NCBI GenBank assembly: GCA_013139435.1
Contig: WTAW01000266.1
Coordinates: 1-5,009 of the forward strand
Direction of reading: 5' to 3'
Origin: Candidatus Aminicenantota bacterium
GTDB taxonomy: Bacteria; Acidobacteriota; Aminicenantia; Aminicenantales; Aminicenantaceae
Length of the DNA stretch: 5,009 nucleotides
The number at the start of each line of letters is the position of its first letter. Within the stretch, counting starts at the first letter, position 1. Under the pieces are notes generated by a model. That model worked only from the letters and a program-made list of their open reading frames with translations. It did not search any database and was not told where the DNA came from. Position numbers and translations under genes: made by a program. This document shows positions 4,945 through 5,009 of this stretch, piece by piece.

Positions 4945-5009
4945 ATGGTGCAGGAGGAAGTTTGTCTCAACCGAGTTTCAAGATTGCAGGACACACTGGA
5001 CTCAAAATC
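4945..5009 (+). CDS. Start of an unidentified protein, truncated by the window end
   Basis: An ATG at 4945 opens a frame that stays open to the window edge: 21 residues beginning MVQEEV, then CLNRVSRLQDTLDSK. An N-R-V-x-x-L-Q-x-x-L-x-x-K pattern is reminiscent of the first helix of M24 aminopeptidase P/prolidase proteins, but this is too short to identify. No good ribosome binding site precedes the ATG. A competing start is TTG at 4962, in another frame, with AGGAGG at 4952-4957 but only 4 nt of spacing; it would begin MSQPSFKIAGHTGLKI. In the first reading the AGGAGG is simply Gln-Glu-Glu codons. Base composition rises towards coding-like values here, which supports some gene starting in this area. 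Confidence 0.3.
   Translation, partial: MVQEEVCLNRVSRLQDTLDSK

Noticed and set aside
1..5009. CRISPR array, insertion sequence, or defence or toxin-antitoxin module
   Set aside because: No regularly spaced direct repeats, transposase motifs or terminal repeats of an insertion sequence, and no recognisable defence or toxin families on either strand.

Overview
This looks like a bacterial chromosomal segment of roughly balanced base composition carrying metabolic and proteolytic genes. Two clear AGGAGG/GGAGG ribosome binding sites and a near-consensus TTGACA-N17-TATAAA promoter argue for ordinary sigma-70-type, Shine-Dalgarno-using bacteria. They argue against Bacteroidota, whose promoters and leaders look different. 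A secreted dipeptidyl-peptidase IV homologue next to an SDR-type threonine dehydrogenase suggests an amino-acid or peptide-using heterotroph (for example Acidobacteriota or Aminicenantes-like). That placement is a low-confidence impression.

Layout, left to right. Bases 1-504 (+) hold the C-terminal two thirds of a spermidine synthase (speE), whose 5' end lies outside the window. It runs tail to tail into an SDR-type L-threonine 3-dehydrogenase (tdh, 1481 to 501, -); the two stop codons overlap in a palindromic TTAA. A compact divergent intergenic region (1482-1617) separates tdh from a classical short-chain dehydrogenase/reductase (1618-2334, +). It carries a strong tdh promoter and a possible SDR promoter, back to back. 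The SDR gene converges, with a 26-bp gap, on a large S9B-family dipeptidyl-peptidase IV-like exopeptidase with a signal peptide (4586 to 2361, -). A hairpin followed by a T-run sits at that junction.

The right end (4587-5009) is visibly AT-richer. It contains no complete gene, but it does contain the 3' part of an arginine tRNA (anticodon ACG, from the anticodon stem through the encoded CCA, 4784-4833) with no matching 5' half upstream. Such fragments are the usual scar of tRNA-targeting integrative elements. With this orientation the element would lie to the left and the original tRNA-flanking chromosome to the right. Deletion or misassembly could give the same picture. A reading frame opening at about 4945 runs off the window end; its first residues faintly resemble an M24 (Xaa-Pro) peptidase N-terminus.

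The genes do not form one operon: every neighbouring pair is convergent or divergent. Shared themes are amino-acid use (threonine oxidation, extracellular dipeptide release) and polyamine synthesis. I see no phage, CRISPR, toxin-antitoxin or defence genes, and no convincing new multi-gene system. The tRNA fragment is the item most worth following up.
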